A stretch of DNA of 64,000 nt from Ischnura elegans (taxonomy: Eukaryota > Arthropoda > Insecta > Odonata > Coenagrionidae), in NCBI RefSeq assembly GCF_921293095.1, contig NC_060249.1, positions 83,649,907 to 83,713,906 on the forward strand, read 5' to 3'. Positions 23,842-35,699 of the stretch are shown in pieces. Numbering within the stretch: the stretch's first letter is position 1; each line of letters begins with the position of its first letter. A model generated the notes under the pieces. It was not told the DNA's origin. It made no database searches and saw only the letters and a list, made by a program, of their open reading frames with translations. The position numbers and the translations under genes were made by a program.

Positions 23842-24400
23842 CGGTGGTGGATACATAAAGAAATTTTTTTTATTTTGCCGGGAATCACGCAATACATCAA
23901 CCTAGAGGAGGGGGGCGTGCGCCCCCCTTGCGGGGCCGCCCGCATTGCCGAACATTGCAGAACCACAATTGTAACTAACTTTTCATATGAGTAGGTGAGA
24001 AACCATGGGGTACAAGTGATTTTTTTCTCAACAGAGTTAGGTAAAGTTAATTGTTAGGAGGAATGCACAAAAACTTGGTTGCCCAGGGATACGAGTGAGT
24101 CTCTGCTCTGTGCTGACGTCGAGTGGAAAATCGAATGCATTACCAAATATTTAATTCATCTCGTTTGTTTTCTAGACCTAATTTCTGCACCTAACTCTGT
24201 ATAGAAAAAAGAAATCACTTGTGGCCATTTGCTTCTCACCCATTCATATCATAAGATGGCATTGTCTTGTATATATAAAATCAGTTAAAATAAAACTTTC
24301 TTAAACTGTGCAAGTGACCACATTATATTTTTATTACGATTAAATTAAAGGTAGCTCAAGATATCTTTTGCGCCCCCCTTGAGTTTTTTCTGTATTCCGA
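23842..24400. mobile_element. hAT-type MITE, GGCGGATACAG family, copy 2, with nested insertion
   Basis: Same body as 21977-22235: CATTGCCGAACATTGCA, ATCATAAGATGGCATTGT and TTGAGTTTTTTCTGTAT are shared. The left end (CGGTGGTGGATACAT) carries about 50 extra bases and the right terminus is lost after CTGTATTCC. A second element is inserted at 23991-24242. Confidence 0.7.
23991..24242. mobile_element. MITE with GGTGAGAAGCC termini, nested copy
   Basis: About 35-bp imperfect inverted ends containing GGTGAGAA and CAAGTGATTT. It splits the host element at TTCATATGA / TTCATATCA, which looks like its target duplication. The same family occurs complete and inverted at 49420-49670. Confidence 0.75.
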
Positions 24401-25480
24401 ATACGATACCACCAATAAAATTTCCAAAACTCAAAGTGCGTTATTTCTTTATTTTATTATTTTTAATTTTTACTTTATAGTTGTAAACTATTATTTTTTA
24501 ATTTTACCGGAAATCACGCAATACATCAAACTAACCAAATTGGGAATTACGTAGGTGAGGGATCCTGGTAGTTGGGGAATTGAAATTCAAATTTCCGCTG
24601 CTATAATTAATTAATTTTTTGCTTATGATGTGGAACGATATTAGAAATAAAATCTCGGATTAGTGACGGAGAGCTTGCGGTCAGGTGAGAAGCTACAAGA
24701 AGGTGAGGTGAAGTGTCGTGACAAATATTGTTTCAGCAGATTAGGATTAGCAGGCTCAATTCGTTACAGGACGTGAGAACCGGATTTCACGTTGAATTTC
24801 TGGAAATTTCTCACCGGGATTTAATGTATTTTGTCCTGGCTTCCCACGGTTGAGTGAGTAATCGGGCAGTAAAATATCTACGCTCCAAAGTTCTGAATAT
24901 AGCTTTTAGTGTACATTGATTCGTTATGCTGAAGTGTGTTCGGTGTTATAGAGCCTCTTTCGGGTGCCATGCGCCAGTTAGATAAACTATTACTGCGGGC
25001 TTCAATTTAACTTGGCTACTTCACAGAATTCATACAGTGACGGATTAAGATGATCAAACCAACTACCTGGAACCCACGAGAGTAAGAAAATAAATTGACC
25101 GCCAATTATCCATTGGATATTTCGACTGTGGAATGCGTTGTACCGATGAACTTCTCCTTGAAGGATTTTATGTTTTCCTGGCGGATAGAATAAATGAATC
25201 TTATTGGAATTACAGCCGGTTTAGTGTATTATACTGCAAATTTTCCGCCACCTGCCCTGTACTCAAGTAAATGCTGATCATCATCATTTCCTCGATAAGC
25301 ATTGGTGACTAGGACATCAAATTTTGGTGATATATATAACAACACTGATTTCATTGAGTCACTACTTATAAATATCATCAACATAAATTAATATCTCGAA
25401 ATCAAGCTACTCTAATCGTCGGAAGAGCCACCGTTATGATTACCTTCCGAAAAAAAATCAGGAATATCCGTCCCCGAGAA
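24401..25480. other. No gene recognised
   Basis: AT-rich. The block AATCACGCAATACATCAA near 24,515 repeats one at about 23,884, flanking the nested MITE region. Confidence 0.45.
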
Positions 25481-25487
25481 TTCCGCA

Positions 25488-25950
25488 GTGAGCGCATGGA
25501 ATAAAAAAATCGTATCTGAGGAATTTCAACATGTGCAGTTTCAGCGGGATTCCATGAATGACCTTTTCCTCCTCCCTATGCGTGGAGAGCGGACGGGAAG
25601 GAAAAAAAAGTTGAAGCGCCAAACTTTCAACTGCAGCGATTCCTGTAGCCGTCATCCCAGCCCAAATGAGGGGAAAATATTCCGCTCGGGAGAGAAAGCC
25701 CTTTCTCGACTTTCTTCTTATATATTCTGGGGGCATCGCTGGGGCGGGCAACGTGGGTCGGCCGTCCTCTGGAGACTTTTTCTCTCTCTCTCCGGGTAGG
25801 TGCATCAAAGGGGACAATTCGCTCGTCTCGCCGATCTGAAGAGAAATCATTTGCGTCTCTCTCTGACACAAAGATTTATGACCGAGGCGGTTGAGTGACG
25901 GTCCTTCTCCACGAGCGAAGACGTCGCGACGGTTTGGCCGGGGTTCCGAA
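25488..25950. other. GC-rich patch
   Basis: Higher GC than its surroundings, with CTCTCTCTC tracts. Open frames of 103, 137 and 80 codons overlap on opposite strands, as expected from low stop density. No domain seen; candidate regulatory DNA or unrecognised exon. Confidence 0.35.
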
Positions 25951-26041
25951 ATACATAGACTTTCAGAGAGTGGGTAGGGCTCCTCTGAATTTATTTAAAA
26001 TGGATGGGGAGATTTTCGACTTCTGCGCAAGTACTGATAGA

Positions 26042-26316
26042 CAGTGGCGCAGCGAGGGGGGGGGGGTTTGGGGGATAAGAATTTTTAAAAATCTTTATCC
26101 ATTGTACTTAAATGGATAAATATTACTTACAGAATTGTGTAAATATTAATAAAATATCCCTCCGAAAGCCGTAAAACTCACCATTTTGAACCATTTATCT
26201 TGAACATTTTCTAAAGGAGTGTCCCCGCACCTCCCGCTTACCCTGGCGGGTATTCCACACCCCAGTATTAGTTGTGCCTAAACCGCCCCCAGCCTTAATT
26301 CCTAGCTGCGCCCCTG
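26042..26316. mobile_element. hAT-type MITE, GCTGCGCCACTG family, copy 2
   Basis: Ends CAGTGGCGCAGCGAGG / CCTAGCTGCGCCCCTG, perfect duplication CTGATAGA (26034-26041, 26317-26324). Orientation opposite to the copies at 13569 and 38158. Confidence 0.9.
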
Positions 26317-26324
26317 CTGATAGA

Positions 26325-28500
26325 AAAATGACGGTCATAATAGATTTTTATCGAAATTAATTTCTCGACTTTACAACGAAAATTGAACCTAAAAATCGAT
26401 TAATCGAAAAAATCGACGGTTCTCTTCTTCTAATACAGTTTGTTCAAAAGATATTTACTGTATATTCGAATAAATCTCAAAATACACATTTGCAGATGCA
26501 GAAATAAATCCCAAATAATCTAATCAGAATACATGCATGAATTATTAGCGGCATAATACAAATCACGCAAAATGAGGTCAAAAAATAATTACTCTTACGC
26601 TTTTTTAACCTGACGATGTTTATTTATTTCATCATATATACCTGTTATAAGGAAACGTATACAGAGTCAGAAAAAAGTGAGGTTACTATTATTGTATATT
26701 AGTTGTCTCGAGCTGTGAAAATTTATTTTATTTTCCTTGGAATTTTGGCGTTCCTATTGATATAGAGAATCGGGAAATAAATCACACTGGAAATCAAGGA
26801 AAATTCAAAGAAATTGAAAATGGAAACTTGTTTTGATCCCTAAATTTCACTGCCTCGTAAGTGATGGAACCTAGTTAAATGACAAAAAATCTGGAAAAAT
26901 CATATTTGTTTAAAATACAAATGGTCATATGTCCTAATCCTTTTACTTTTAGATGTATCTGCATTATAATGATACCCTCATTCATATCATTTCCTTCAGG
27001 TTGTTTCTCCATAACGACTAAAATCATTCCTATGTTGTAATTTTACTTAATATGCGTTTTATCACAATTTTATCTCCTGTCGAAATAAATTTTCCTTAAG
27101 TTTTTGAATTCGAAAATAGTTTAATTATTGTAGAAAGTCAGGAAAATGTTGTAATTTCAGCTTGATATATTAATGACTACTCTGCCAAGTCTCCCAGATG
27201 AGTATAAGAAAAGTTGGCTTGAATCTCATCTCCATCAAAATAAAAAATTACTATTCAGTAAGTTTTTTGGGCATGTTTTCTGAAAATGAAAATTTATCTT
27301 TCTTTCATTTGAGTGTTGGCTGACGATTTCTTCTTACTTGGAGAACTACCATTTCCAAGTTTCGTTGGCATCTTCGACGATAAAACACATCTCGTTGCAA
27401 TGGCCTCATTTTATCATGTCCGATGAAACGCGTTGTTCTTTTGGTCTAATGATGCCAAATGGTGATGATGCTAAACGTTTGCTCCAGGATAAAATAATTT
27501 TTGTAGCAAATTTCTGGGAAAAATTAACCATTTTCTCCTATTATTTTTAGTAAATAATGGTCTTATTAATGACTTATAGAAAATAGTTTTGTATAGATTG
27601 TTTGTCAATTTCTCATTTTCTTTTAGCAATTATTATATAATAATTGTTGTCGTACACATTCAGTTATGTACCTGAATGCTTTAGTGTGATGTTCTTAATG
27701 GCAATGAAGCTTATTGCGTGAAATAGTTAGTTCTATCAGGTGGAAATGCACCCCTTACACATATTTAGGGTTTTTTTCTGGGTATTATGGAGATTCCCAT
27801 GCTTCATTGGAGCGAGAATTCTTTTGAAGCAAGTAAAACGAAAGGAACACAGCGTCATGGTTAGTCGTTTCGAAACAATCGTATTAGAGGACAAGATCGG
27901 AGTGATACTTAAGAGCCGATTGCAGCGGCATGTCAGGGACAGCATCGCCCTTTTCCCTCATTTGGAATTCAAGCGTCGAAGTCACTGGCTTTAAACACAG
28001 GCCGCACGACTCCGCCCGGGCAACAAACTAAGGCATGCTCCGACCTCCTTGAGGCGGTATTCCTCAAAGGGGTTTACCTTTCCAAGTGGATCAAAACAAA
28101 GTGAAACTTCCTATTCAGTGCTGATTTGAGGGAAAACGAGTTGACAAACCCACATTGCGATTACTGACCAAAGTCTTTCTGTTCTACCTACGCAACCATT
28201 CACTGCTCCAATATGACCATTATTTAAAAAAAGTTGGTGAGAAGTTTAGCGTCATACCTCATCGAACTCCATTTTTATATATTTCATTTAAATTTATTTA
28301 TTTAATTTCGTTCGTTATTTTGATTTTTATATCAACAATTTATATTTTATTGTATGTTTTGCTAGGTTGTTGCTTTATATTGTTTAAAAGTACGCTACTA
28401 TTTGTTGTTGATAAAAGAAATGGAATTGTTAGTAAAGAATATGTTAAAAGGAAAGTTTAAGAGAGAAGATGTGTAATCAAAAGGGGCAATGCCAAATTGA
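26325..28500. other. No gene recognised
   Basis: AT-rich. Short open frames such as 28155-28460 are tyrosine/isoleucine-rich and look like chance. Confidence 0.5.
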
Positions 28501-28530
28501 AAATTTCAAGGAAGTGTATGTTTTTAGAGG

Positions 28531-28575
28531 GATCCCAGCGTCACAGAAGTTAAGCACTGTTCAGAAACCAGAAGT
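28531..28575 (+). repeat. 5S rRNA-like fragment
   Basis: GATCCCAGCGTCACAGAAGTTAAGCACTG resembles the 5S internal control region (GATCACCGAAGTTAAGCA), including the box A core AGTTAAGC. Only about 40 bases are similar, so at most it is a 5S-derived SINE or pseudogene piece. Confidence 0.35.
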
Positions 28576-29204
28576 TCATATACTAAGCTGAAAATTTGAT
28601 GATAATGTAGGTAATATAAAAATATATGTAACGATGCTCCTTCGCATTCATTTTCAAATCGGATTTCACTTATCATAGCGACGGTTGTCGAAATGAAGTT
28701 TATTGGTACCTTGTCGATCAAAATATAATCGTTTTTTTGCCCGTATTATAATTTTAATATTAACGTCGTTAGCAGTCAAACCTTACAGTAGGATTTTCCC
28801 TCGAGACTATGAATATATATACGAACACGGATCTAATAATTCGGCAGTAGAAATAATTTAACAGCTCAGACATCAATTTACATTTTACGGCGTACATATT
28901 AGGCAGCGTTTTTCTCAAATATGTTCACAAATTCGGACAAAGTGAAGTCGCGTAAATTTAACGCATCCGGACTACATTTTCCTCCGGATTTCTTTCCCCG
29001 GATCACTTCGCGTCGCATGAATATTCCTTAGAAATGTGAAAATATTTCGCGTGTATTTGAATCCGAGGCTCTTCGTTCAGTAGACGCATACTTCTTTCAC
29101 TTGCATACTGAACTCCATCTCATCTGATTTGATATAACTATTCTGTTTGATTTCATTCGTTACTCTACTGCCAATTATAGCATAACTCTCTTGTTAGTGG
29201 TGCT

Positions 29205-29424
29205 ACCCGTGGGTTGGTTTGGATTGGTCGGGGTAGAGCTCTTCCCAGACTAAGCCACTGGCGTGTGAAGTCCACAATTGCTGGGTCAGAGAGAAAGTTA
29301 TTTTCCTTGTATCTTATAAATGGAGCATTTTTTTTTGCGTTTCGGGAGACTTTACCCAGGATTTGAACCCTGAACCCCTTGTTAATCATCCCAATGCCAT
29401 AGCCGCTGGGCCACAACGTTCCAT
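29205..29424 (-). mobile_element. tRNA-derived SINE, copy 1
   Basis: The minus strand begins GTTGTGGCCCAGCGGCTATG (box A-like), has box B GGGTTCAAATCC, then a body ending CCAGTGGCTTAGTCTGGG and CCAATCCAAACCAACC. The tail is shared with the copies at 51103-51332 and, in part, 56036-56235. Confidence 0.75.
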
Positions 29425-29631
29425 TTAAATTATCATACTTATACAAATTATTGAGTAGATAGATCTACGTTTCAGTATTAGTTGGGGTTGTCGCCCTTTC
29501 GTGAGAGAGAGAGAGTTTTACAACTTTTCGTGGCGCCTGTAGGTATGCAATTCATTTTGCCAAATTAGAATTTCGCAGAATTGTCTTAGAAAAATAATGT
29601 ACACGTGAAATGCACAAACATTGTTTTTGGG

Positions 29632-29892
29632 CAGTGGCGCCAACTCCATGGGGCCTGAGGGGGCCCGTTCCCCCTCAAAAATTCGTTATGGGGATGAGGA
29701 AGAAATTAGTCAGGCTTGTCGATTTTCCCCAGAGTGACAAGTTATCGAGAGTCGAATTTTCAGGGTTCTAATTTTGATCATATGACTCTTCTAAAATGCT
29801 TTTAAAAACGTTAAAACTCACTATTTATAAAAGTTTCCGGGGCAATGCCCCCGTTATGGTCCCCGCAATAATTTTATAAGTCGGCACCCCTG
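29632..29892. mobile_element. hAT-type MITE, GGCGCCAACTC family
   Basis: Ends CAGTGGCGCCAACTC / AAGTCGGCACCCCTG, duplication TTTTTGGG / TTTGTGGG (29624-29631, 29893-29900; 7 of 8). Confidence 0.78.
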
Positions 29893-30482
29893 TTTGTGGG
29901 ACTGCTGAAGCACTGATTTCGGATGAAAAACCACGGTTATGATTGCCGTTCTTATACTTCCGCAGGAATTTCTTTCGAGTAGGGAATACGCCTATCATAA
30001 TTAACTTTGCGCATGAAGAGGACGCCTACCTCCCGCTGAGCTGACGCCCAATTGATCGTTTTGGTGGTGAATTACTCGCTTTTAACTCTTGCTACTGTCA
30101 TGATATTTTCAGGGCATATAGTGTAGACCCTGTTCAACATTTGTGTAGGTATCAATTTGAAACTCTGCATATTATCAGAGGTAAATATTTTATTTAATTT
30201 TTTTCGAAGAAATTTTTTTTTCGCTGTGGAATTTTCACACAATTTGTGCATTGCGGGTGACTCCTTAAAATTTTCACCGTGGCTAGTCGCGGTATGCTCA
30301 AATATTTTATGTTTGAGAGACGGGCAAATTTGCCAAAAGTTTTCTCTATATGCTCTAAAGATTTCAGGATGGCAGTGGAAGTTTTTGTTAAGCACATTAA
30401 TTATGAGTTTATGGACTACTTACATACGTGACCGATAAAGACTAATTACAACAGATAGAGATGGAGGTTCGTATACTCTTAA

Positions 30483-30792
30483 CATGGGCGTACCTAGAGG
30501 GGGGCAGGAGGGGGCAATCCCCCCCTAGAAGTAAAAATCGCAAAAGTCTTTAAGGGAAATCAGAACTGGATTGAAAAGAAAGTTTTCAACAAATTTCCTT
30601 TTAACTCATGAAAGATTATATGAAAATAAGACATGTAACTAATATATTTTTTCAAGCAAATAATTTTATAAACTAAGCGCAGTTATAATTTCCTTAAAAT
30701 GTTGGTTTAATTCTCCTTTTTCGTGCAATAATGTTACGACTTCAAACGACTATGGCTTGCTCCCCCTAGTTTTGATTTTGGGTACACCATTG
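30483..30792. mobile_element. hAT-type MITE, GGGTACGCCCATG family, copy 2
   Basis: Ends CATGGGCGTACCTAG / TTTGGGTACACCATTG, perfect duplication ACTCTTAA (30475-30482, 30793-30800). Confidence 0.9.
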
Positions 30793-30800
30793 ACTCTTAA

Positions 30801-31620
30801 CGCGAGTGATTCCCTCCAGTACTCTTATGAACAGTTAATTGTGTTTTGGGAAAATGATTCTCGGTGGGCGCTTACCTCGGCTGAGTGGGGATTTAGTTGG
30901 TATCGTCATAACACCATCTGATCCCCGCAGTTGTTTGTTTCAAGTCTATCACTATAGACAAAGCCTTCCAAGTACTTTCATCCCGCTCTCCTTGTAGATA
31001 TGAGCCGTGCGTAATTTGAGAGCGTCTTTCGACCGAGTTCGCGCAACTTTTATGGCCTCATTGTCGAAGGCATAGCGAGCAAGAGGCTTTAGCGACGCCC
31101 TGAGGAGAGATAACTGAAGTAATCTCCGTCATAATTCCATCGCGTTTCAGCCAGGGGTCATGCGGGATCTCAGCGTTTGCCAACATTCTGAAGCTGGTAA
31201 TGATGTAACGGTGATGGGTTTTTCTGGAATGCTATCAGGGAATAAATTTCTCCCGTTCGAGTGTCAAACTTCCTTTCATTGCGGTTTGGCGGGTTCTTAT
31301 TCCTGCCAAACCTGCTTCGCCTATACCTAAGTACATAAATAAAGTCTGTGCGATGACGTTTGTGGTTGCCATTAGGTTTTCGTGCTTGGCGGGGTCAACT
31401 CTTGACCCAAAGATTGAGCATAATTTCTCACGAATCCAATCGTGTTCAGATATTCCTTGAGAGCGTAGGTATTCAGATTTAGAATGGGCATTCCTCTTTG
31501 AAAACTGGAAGTAAACGTGTGAATTGGTCTCATTTAATGTCGATGATGCTTTGATAAAAGCTAGTTTAAAAGTTTTCAGCAGATTTATTTCAATAAATGA
31601 GTGTTTTTACTTGAAGTTAT
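30801..31620. other. No gene recognised
   Basis: Mixed-composition DNA, moderately GC around 30.9-31.3 kb; no long frame or repeat identified. Confidence 0.5.
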
Positions 31621-31624
31621 GCTG

Positions 31625-31779
31625 ATTAATGAATAAGAGAGATGGCAATTTTCCTCAGAGTTATTTAACAAAGCACGACGCGTTTCGACCGCCAGGTCAT
31701 TCTCAAATACAACAAGTACAATAGATAGTGCTTTGTTAAATAACGTTGAGGAAAATTACCATCTCTCTAATTCATTAAT
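31625..31779. repeat. Foldback hairpin, 52-bp arms
   Basis: Arms 31625-31676 and 31728-31779 are inverted copies with about four mismatches. The 51-base loop contains CGCGTTTCGACCGCCAGG. Probably a retroelement- or MITE-derived foldback. Confidence 0.75.
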
Positions 31780-32085
31780 AATGTCATAATTAATGTCATT
31801 CCGTTATATTTCGCCTGCCTCAGTGACTCTTATGAAGGCATGATGTTTAAAAATAGTGATGTATAATTTTCCGTGTATTCTTTGGCCCATAAAAACTGTG
31901 GATAAATAAAAAATTTTCATTGGCTGTCTCATAATTTCTAACTAACGAAAGATTTTTTCATGTATCCTTTTTAGTATTTCCTTTTATGGAATTTTAGGTG
32001 TCCTGGTTGTTCGATTATGGGAGGAAAATTAATTAATGAGTGTGGCTCAACTAGACATGGGATGGGTTGTGTGCTGCACCTGAAT

Positions 32086-32341
32086 GAGTGGCGTAGCCAG
32101 GAATTTCGTTCGGGGGGGGTTCAAAACCAGGGGGAAATTTTTGAAGAACAGGGTACTAAGTAACGGGTTTTAAACTAATTTCAACACTTTTCATAATAGA
32201 AAAAACTTAATTTGTTAAAAAAATATTTTTTAAATTCATGATTTTTCAATATTTTGCTTTCTTTTATGAAGGAAAATGATTGTGTTTTTATATTTCGGGG
32301 GTGGGGGGGGGTCCGGACCCCCCTTCCTGGCTACGCCGCTG
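32086..32341. mobile_element. hAT-type MITE, GTAGCCAGG family, copy 2
   Basis: Ends GAGTGGCGTAGCCAGG / CCTGGCTACGCCGCTG, perfect duplication ACCTGAAT (32078-32085, 32342-32349). Same family and orientation as 9279-9545. Confidence 0.92.
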
Positions 32342-32786
32342 ACCTGAATGCGAGTTTGTTCCTTACCGTTCATCTTCAAGTGTTATTAGAAAAAATGAAT
32401 AAAAACAAGGCTACTATCGATAAATATTAGGAGAAAACGAATAGCGTAGAATTTATAAACTAAATGTCTTGAAGAATTTACTTTCTTAATGCCACTTATT
32501 ATTTAAATTATACGAAAAACACAATAACATATTCCTTTTTACCAGTTCTTACTCGTGCCAATGTCTTACTACATATTTAGAAATCTAAATTTGCTATATC
32601 GAATATTAGGGCCTTAGAATTATTCCATTTGAGGGATCTCTTTTAGAATTTCCGTGACACGTATACCACGCGCGGTGGATGATCTAAGGGTCCTCATTGC
32701 GAATCTTAGACGTGTGCTGTAGCTTGTCACGTAAACGTAGAGTTTGAAGTTAATTTAAGTACGTAATCACTTTTCATGAAACTCGG

Positions 32787-33091
32787 CAGTGGCGCAGAGA
32801 CGGGGGGTTTTGGGGGATAAACCCCCCCCCCCCCAGTGCTCAGAGAAATTTTTAAGTTTAATCCATTTTACTTATTTGGATCATAATTACTCATATAATA
32901 GTGCTAGAATTTATCAAACATCCCTCAGTAAGCCGTAAAACTCGCCATTTTGAACCAGTATTCTTCAATTTTTTTCTGGAGGATGGCCCCCGCAACTCCT
33001 GCTTACCCTGGTGGGTATGCAATACCCCCACACCCATTAGTATTAGTTGCGCCTAAAACCCCCTTAGCCTTAATTCTTAGCTACGCCCCTG
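32787..33091. mobile_element. hAT-type MITE, GCTGCGCCACTG family, copy 3
   Basis: Ends CAGTGGCGCAGAGACGG / TTAGCTACGCCCCTG, perfect duplication AAACTCGG (32779-32786, 33092-33099). Same orientation as 26042-26316. Confidence 0.92.
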
Positions 33092-33100
33092 AAACTCGGT

Positions 33101-33540
33101 GTGTGTGCCATAAAGAATAACTTCCTTCCACATGGTGTCCTGGCAAGTACCTACTTAGCAGACGTGGCATGCCGTGGCGAGAATGGAACACACGAATGGC
33201 CGGGCAGGACTTCAAACTATTGTGACATCTCTTCCGGAGCCCCTGCCAGATCACCCTCGGGTGTAAATCGCATCACGATGTGTATTTGGATGGGAAATGT
33301 GTTGGATGAATTCATGCGCATCTTTGCGCCTCCCGCTCTGCACAGGGGACGCCTTCCTGGAGAGAAGTTCCCGCACGTACAGGAGGGGCGCGCGGAAAGA
33401 TCTCGGATGCAGCGCCAAAGGCGTTTCTCCGAGGTTTTTGCACTCTTGAATGAGAGAAGAGAGGGGAGGAAGGATGGGAGAAAATCGACTGAGGCGCCGT
33501 ATGGGAACCCGTGGGAAGTGGGTAGGTGATTGCCTGCCTG
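33101..33540. other. GC-rich patch
   Basis: Overlapping frames of 142 (+), 157 and 100 (-) codons reflect low stop density. No recognised motif. Includes GCGCGCGG and GAGAGAAGAGAGG tracts. Candidate regulatory island. Confidence 0.35.
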
Positions 33541-33704
33541 TGATATACGACAATGCACCGGCATTATGATCGAGGACTTAGCTATTGGGTGATTGTTATG
33601 AATACATACTTTATCGGGTGGTTTCGTATTTATGTTTGTTCCATGTAAAGTTAATCGAAACTTACTCCTTGTATTATAAATATCAGACACTTAGTTACTT
33701 CCAC

Positions 33705-33795
33705 AATATATTTTAAAAATTTCTATTTTTTGACCGGTTTCGGCTGTTACACCATTATCAAGTACAAAAAAGTACAGTACAGTACACTATAATAT
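33705..33795. repeat. Repeat end with GACCGGTTTCGGC block
   Basis: TTTTTGACCGGTTTCGGCTG followed by ACACCATTATCAAG and a GTACA-rich tract. It looks like a terminal fragment of a dispersed element; the family is not identified. Confidence 0.35.
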
Positions 33796-34483
33796 GGAGC
33801 CCATCCACCATGTACAAGCTTCATATTTCGATTTAATTTACTCTACTTGAATATCTACTTTTTACGCTTTAAAACAACGCGCCTCGTGTGTTTATGTTTT
33901 AGATGCTTTTGTGATTCGCGATGTTGATGATAGGCAACAATTACTTTATTTTCGTTCGTAGTTAGTCAACCAATTGTCGCTTACCATAACCATTCAACTA
34001 ATGACTAACCATTATATTGAGGGATTAACCATTCCAAGATTGTTAACCGATGATCGATATTGTAGGCAATAGCCAGTTGACGCGTGTGGTCAGGCAAACG
34101 TCATGAATACGGTCGCCTTTAAATCAGTTTCAAAAGATGTAACTCATCCTGCAGTTTTTATGCCAAAGGTGTATTTATAGGAAACATACAACAGTGTATC
34201 TTTTATAATGTTTCCTGTCACGAAGTTCCACCAAGTCTCGCCTTCCAACCTTAAGTTGATCGGTGCATTTATAATTAACTTGCATTTTTTTCTCCTTATT
34301 TCCTCCTTAAATGTTGTTAGCCAATATTTTACAAATTTTTATTCTGAAGCCAATTAAAATAAACATCTTCGAATTGTCCATAAAAAGTCTACGACCATCC
34401 AAGATCGGCATCCGTCATAGTCACGGGTTCACAATGCCATTCGCGATGATCGGAGGCTCGATATAATTGACGGAACTCATTAT

Positions 34484-34570
34484 GGCCGTGTCCATACAAT
34501 TGATGGCATAGATCTCATGTGATGACGGTAAGACAGTGTTTTGGGTGGGGGACCACTCCCACTGGCATGG
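34484..34570 (+). repeat. Possible 5S-derived SINE fragment
   Basis: GGCCGTGTCCATACAA, then TCTCATGTGATGACGGTAA and TTTTGGGTGGGGGACCACTC follow the order of 5S rRNA blocks (GGCC..CCATACCA, TCTCGTCCGATCACCGAA, TTAGATGGGGGACCGC) with a deleted middle. Diverged; could be coincidence. Confidence 0.3.
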
Positions 34571-34964
34571 CAGTACACCAGGGGTCGTCACCCTTTTCGC
34601 TTTGGCTCCGTGGGGTGTTAAGTTTCCAGCACGCTCCGGAGTGTTCGCAGGCGGGCGAGCTCAGGTGTCCCGTTACACACCCGAGAGATAGAGAGAGTCA
34701 CTCACCTTAAAGAGGAGGGGAGAGATGTCATTTGGAGAAGGGGATGAGAAGGAGGGCGTGGAGTGTGCCCTTCGCACACGCGACCCGAATATGCCACCGG
34801 ACAGGGAGTGTGGCAATGCACCAATCGGCTCGTATACCATTTAAAAAAAATAATCGTTCTTGAAAAATAAAGAGACGCATATTTTTCTGGTTTTCGATCC
34901 TTCAAGTTATCAAGCTTTTAGCGGCGAAAAATCGACGCCCGTAACCCGTTTGCAGATTAGTTGA

Positions 34965-34972
34965 TGACGTCA
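34965..34972. promoter_or_regulatory. CRE palindrome TGACGTCA
   Basis: Perfect CREB/ATF-type site. A second perfect copy lies 152 bp downstream at 35117-35124. No promoter or gene is established nearby, so function is unproven. Confidence 0.3.
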
Positions 34973-35116
34973 CGCAGTACTTTCGGGGGTCTCCGCATCT
35001 CGGCTACCGCTAGGCCTTGTGTATAAATCTCACGTGTTTCTTTGTGGTTGATTCAATTGTGAGCGATTCCTTCCCACACTAGTGCCTTTGAACTAGTAAA
35101 TGAGCCGAAGCACTAA

Positions 35117-35124
35117 TGACGTCA
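35117..35124. promoter_or_regulatory. CRE palindrome TGACGTCA
   Basis: Second perfect TGACGTCA of the pair. Confidence 0.3.
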
Positions 35125-35564
35125 CCAACTCATGAAAAGTGGGTGGCAACTTTTGCGTTTATTTATTTTAAAAATACGCGAGAATGGCCGAATGAGGAAG
35201 ATTTAGTTTTGATTTATAATAATATTTTCCTTCCATCTACCGAATTATTGAAATGAATTCGGGTCTAAGTGAACGACTCCATTAATGCTAGCGCCTGGAG
35301 TAGAAACAACGACTGAAAGTTCGCCACTGGTCTGGCCACGGGCATCTAGCTTGTGGCGATTTTAATTTGAATCTGGACCAATCGTTGCATAAATCGTCCA
35401 CGTGGAGAGATGTAATTTTTCCTGGTGAATCTTTCCCTTAGATTAAATGAGTTATTTGCATATTTCTCGCTTTCGCTCACACTAATTGATTTAACTTAAA
35501 GGTTGGTTTGCATAGCTGAAGGTATAGCCGCAGGCCTGTGATGCTACACATACATGAGGGACAG

Positions 35565-35668
35565 TTCGAACCTTTTTATTTGGAATATTCGTAGGCTTCC
35601 CTCGCTCTTTGAACCCGCGTCCTTCCGACCATCATCCCAACCTCTCACCCACTGGGCCACCACACAAC
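35565..35668 (-). mobile_element. tRNA-derived SINE head
   Basis: The minus strand has box A-like GTGGCCCAGTGGGTGAGAG and box B-like GGGTTCAAAG spaced as in a tRNA. The tail is short or unrecognised. Confidence 0.6.
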
Positions 35669-35699
35669 TATATAATAGTTGCGAGCTCCCTCAAGGGTG

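Noticed and set aside
33101..33690. Frames of 142 and 157 codons on opposite strands
   Set aside because: Mutually overlapping, compositional, no domain seen.
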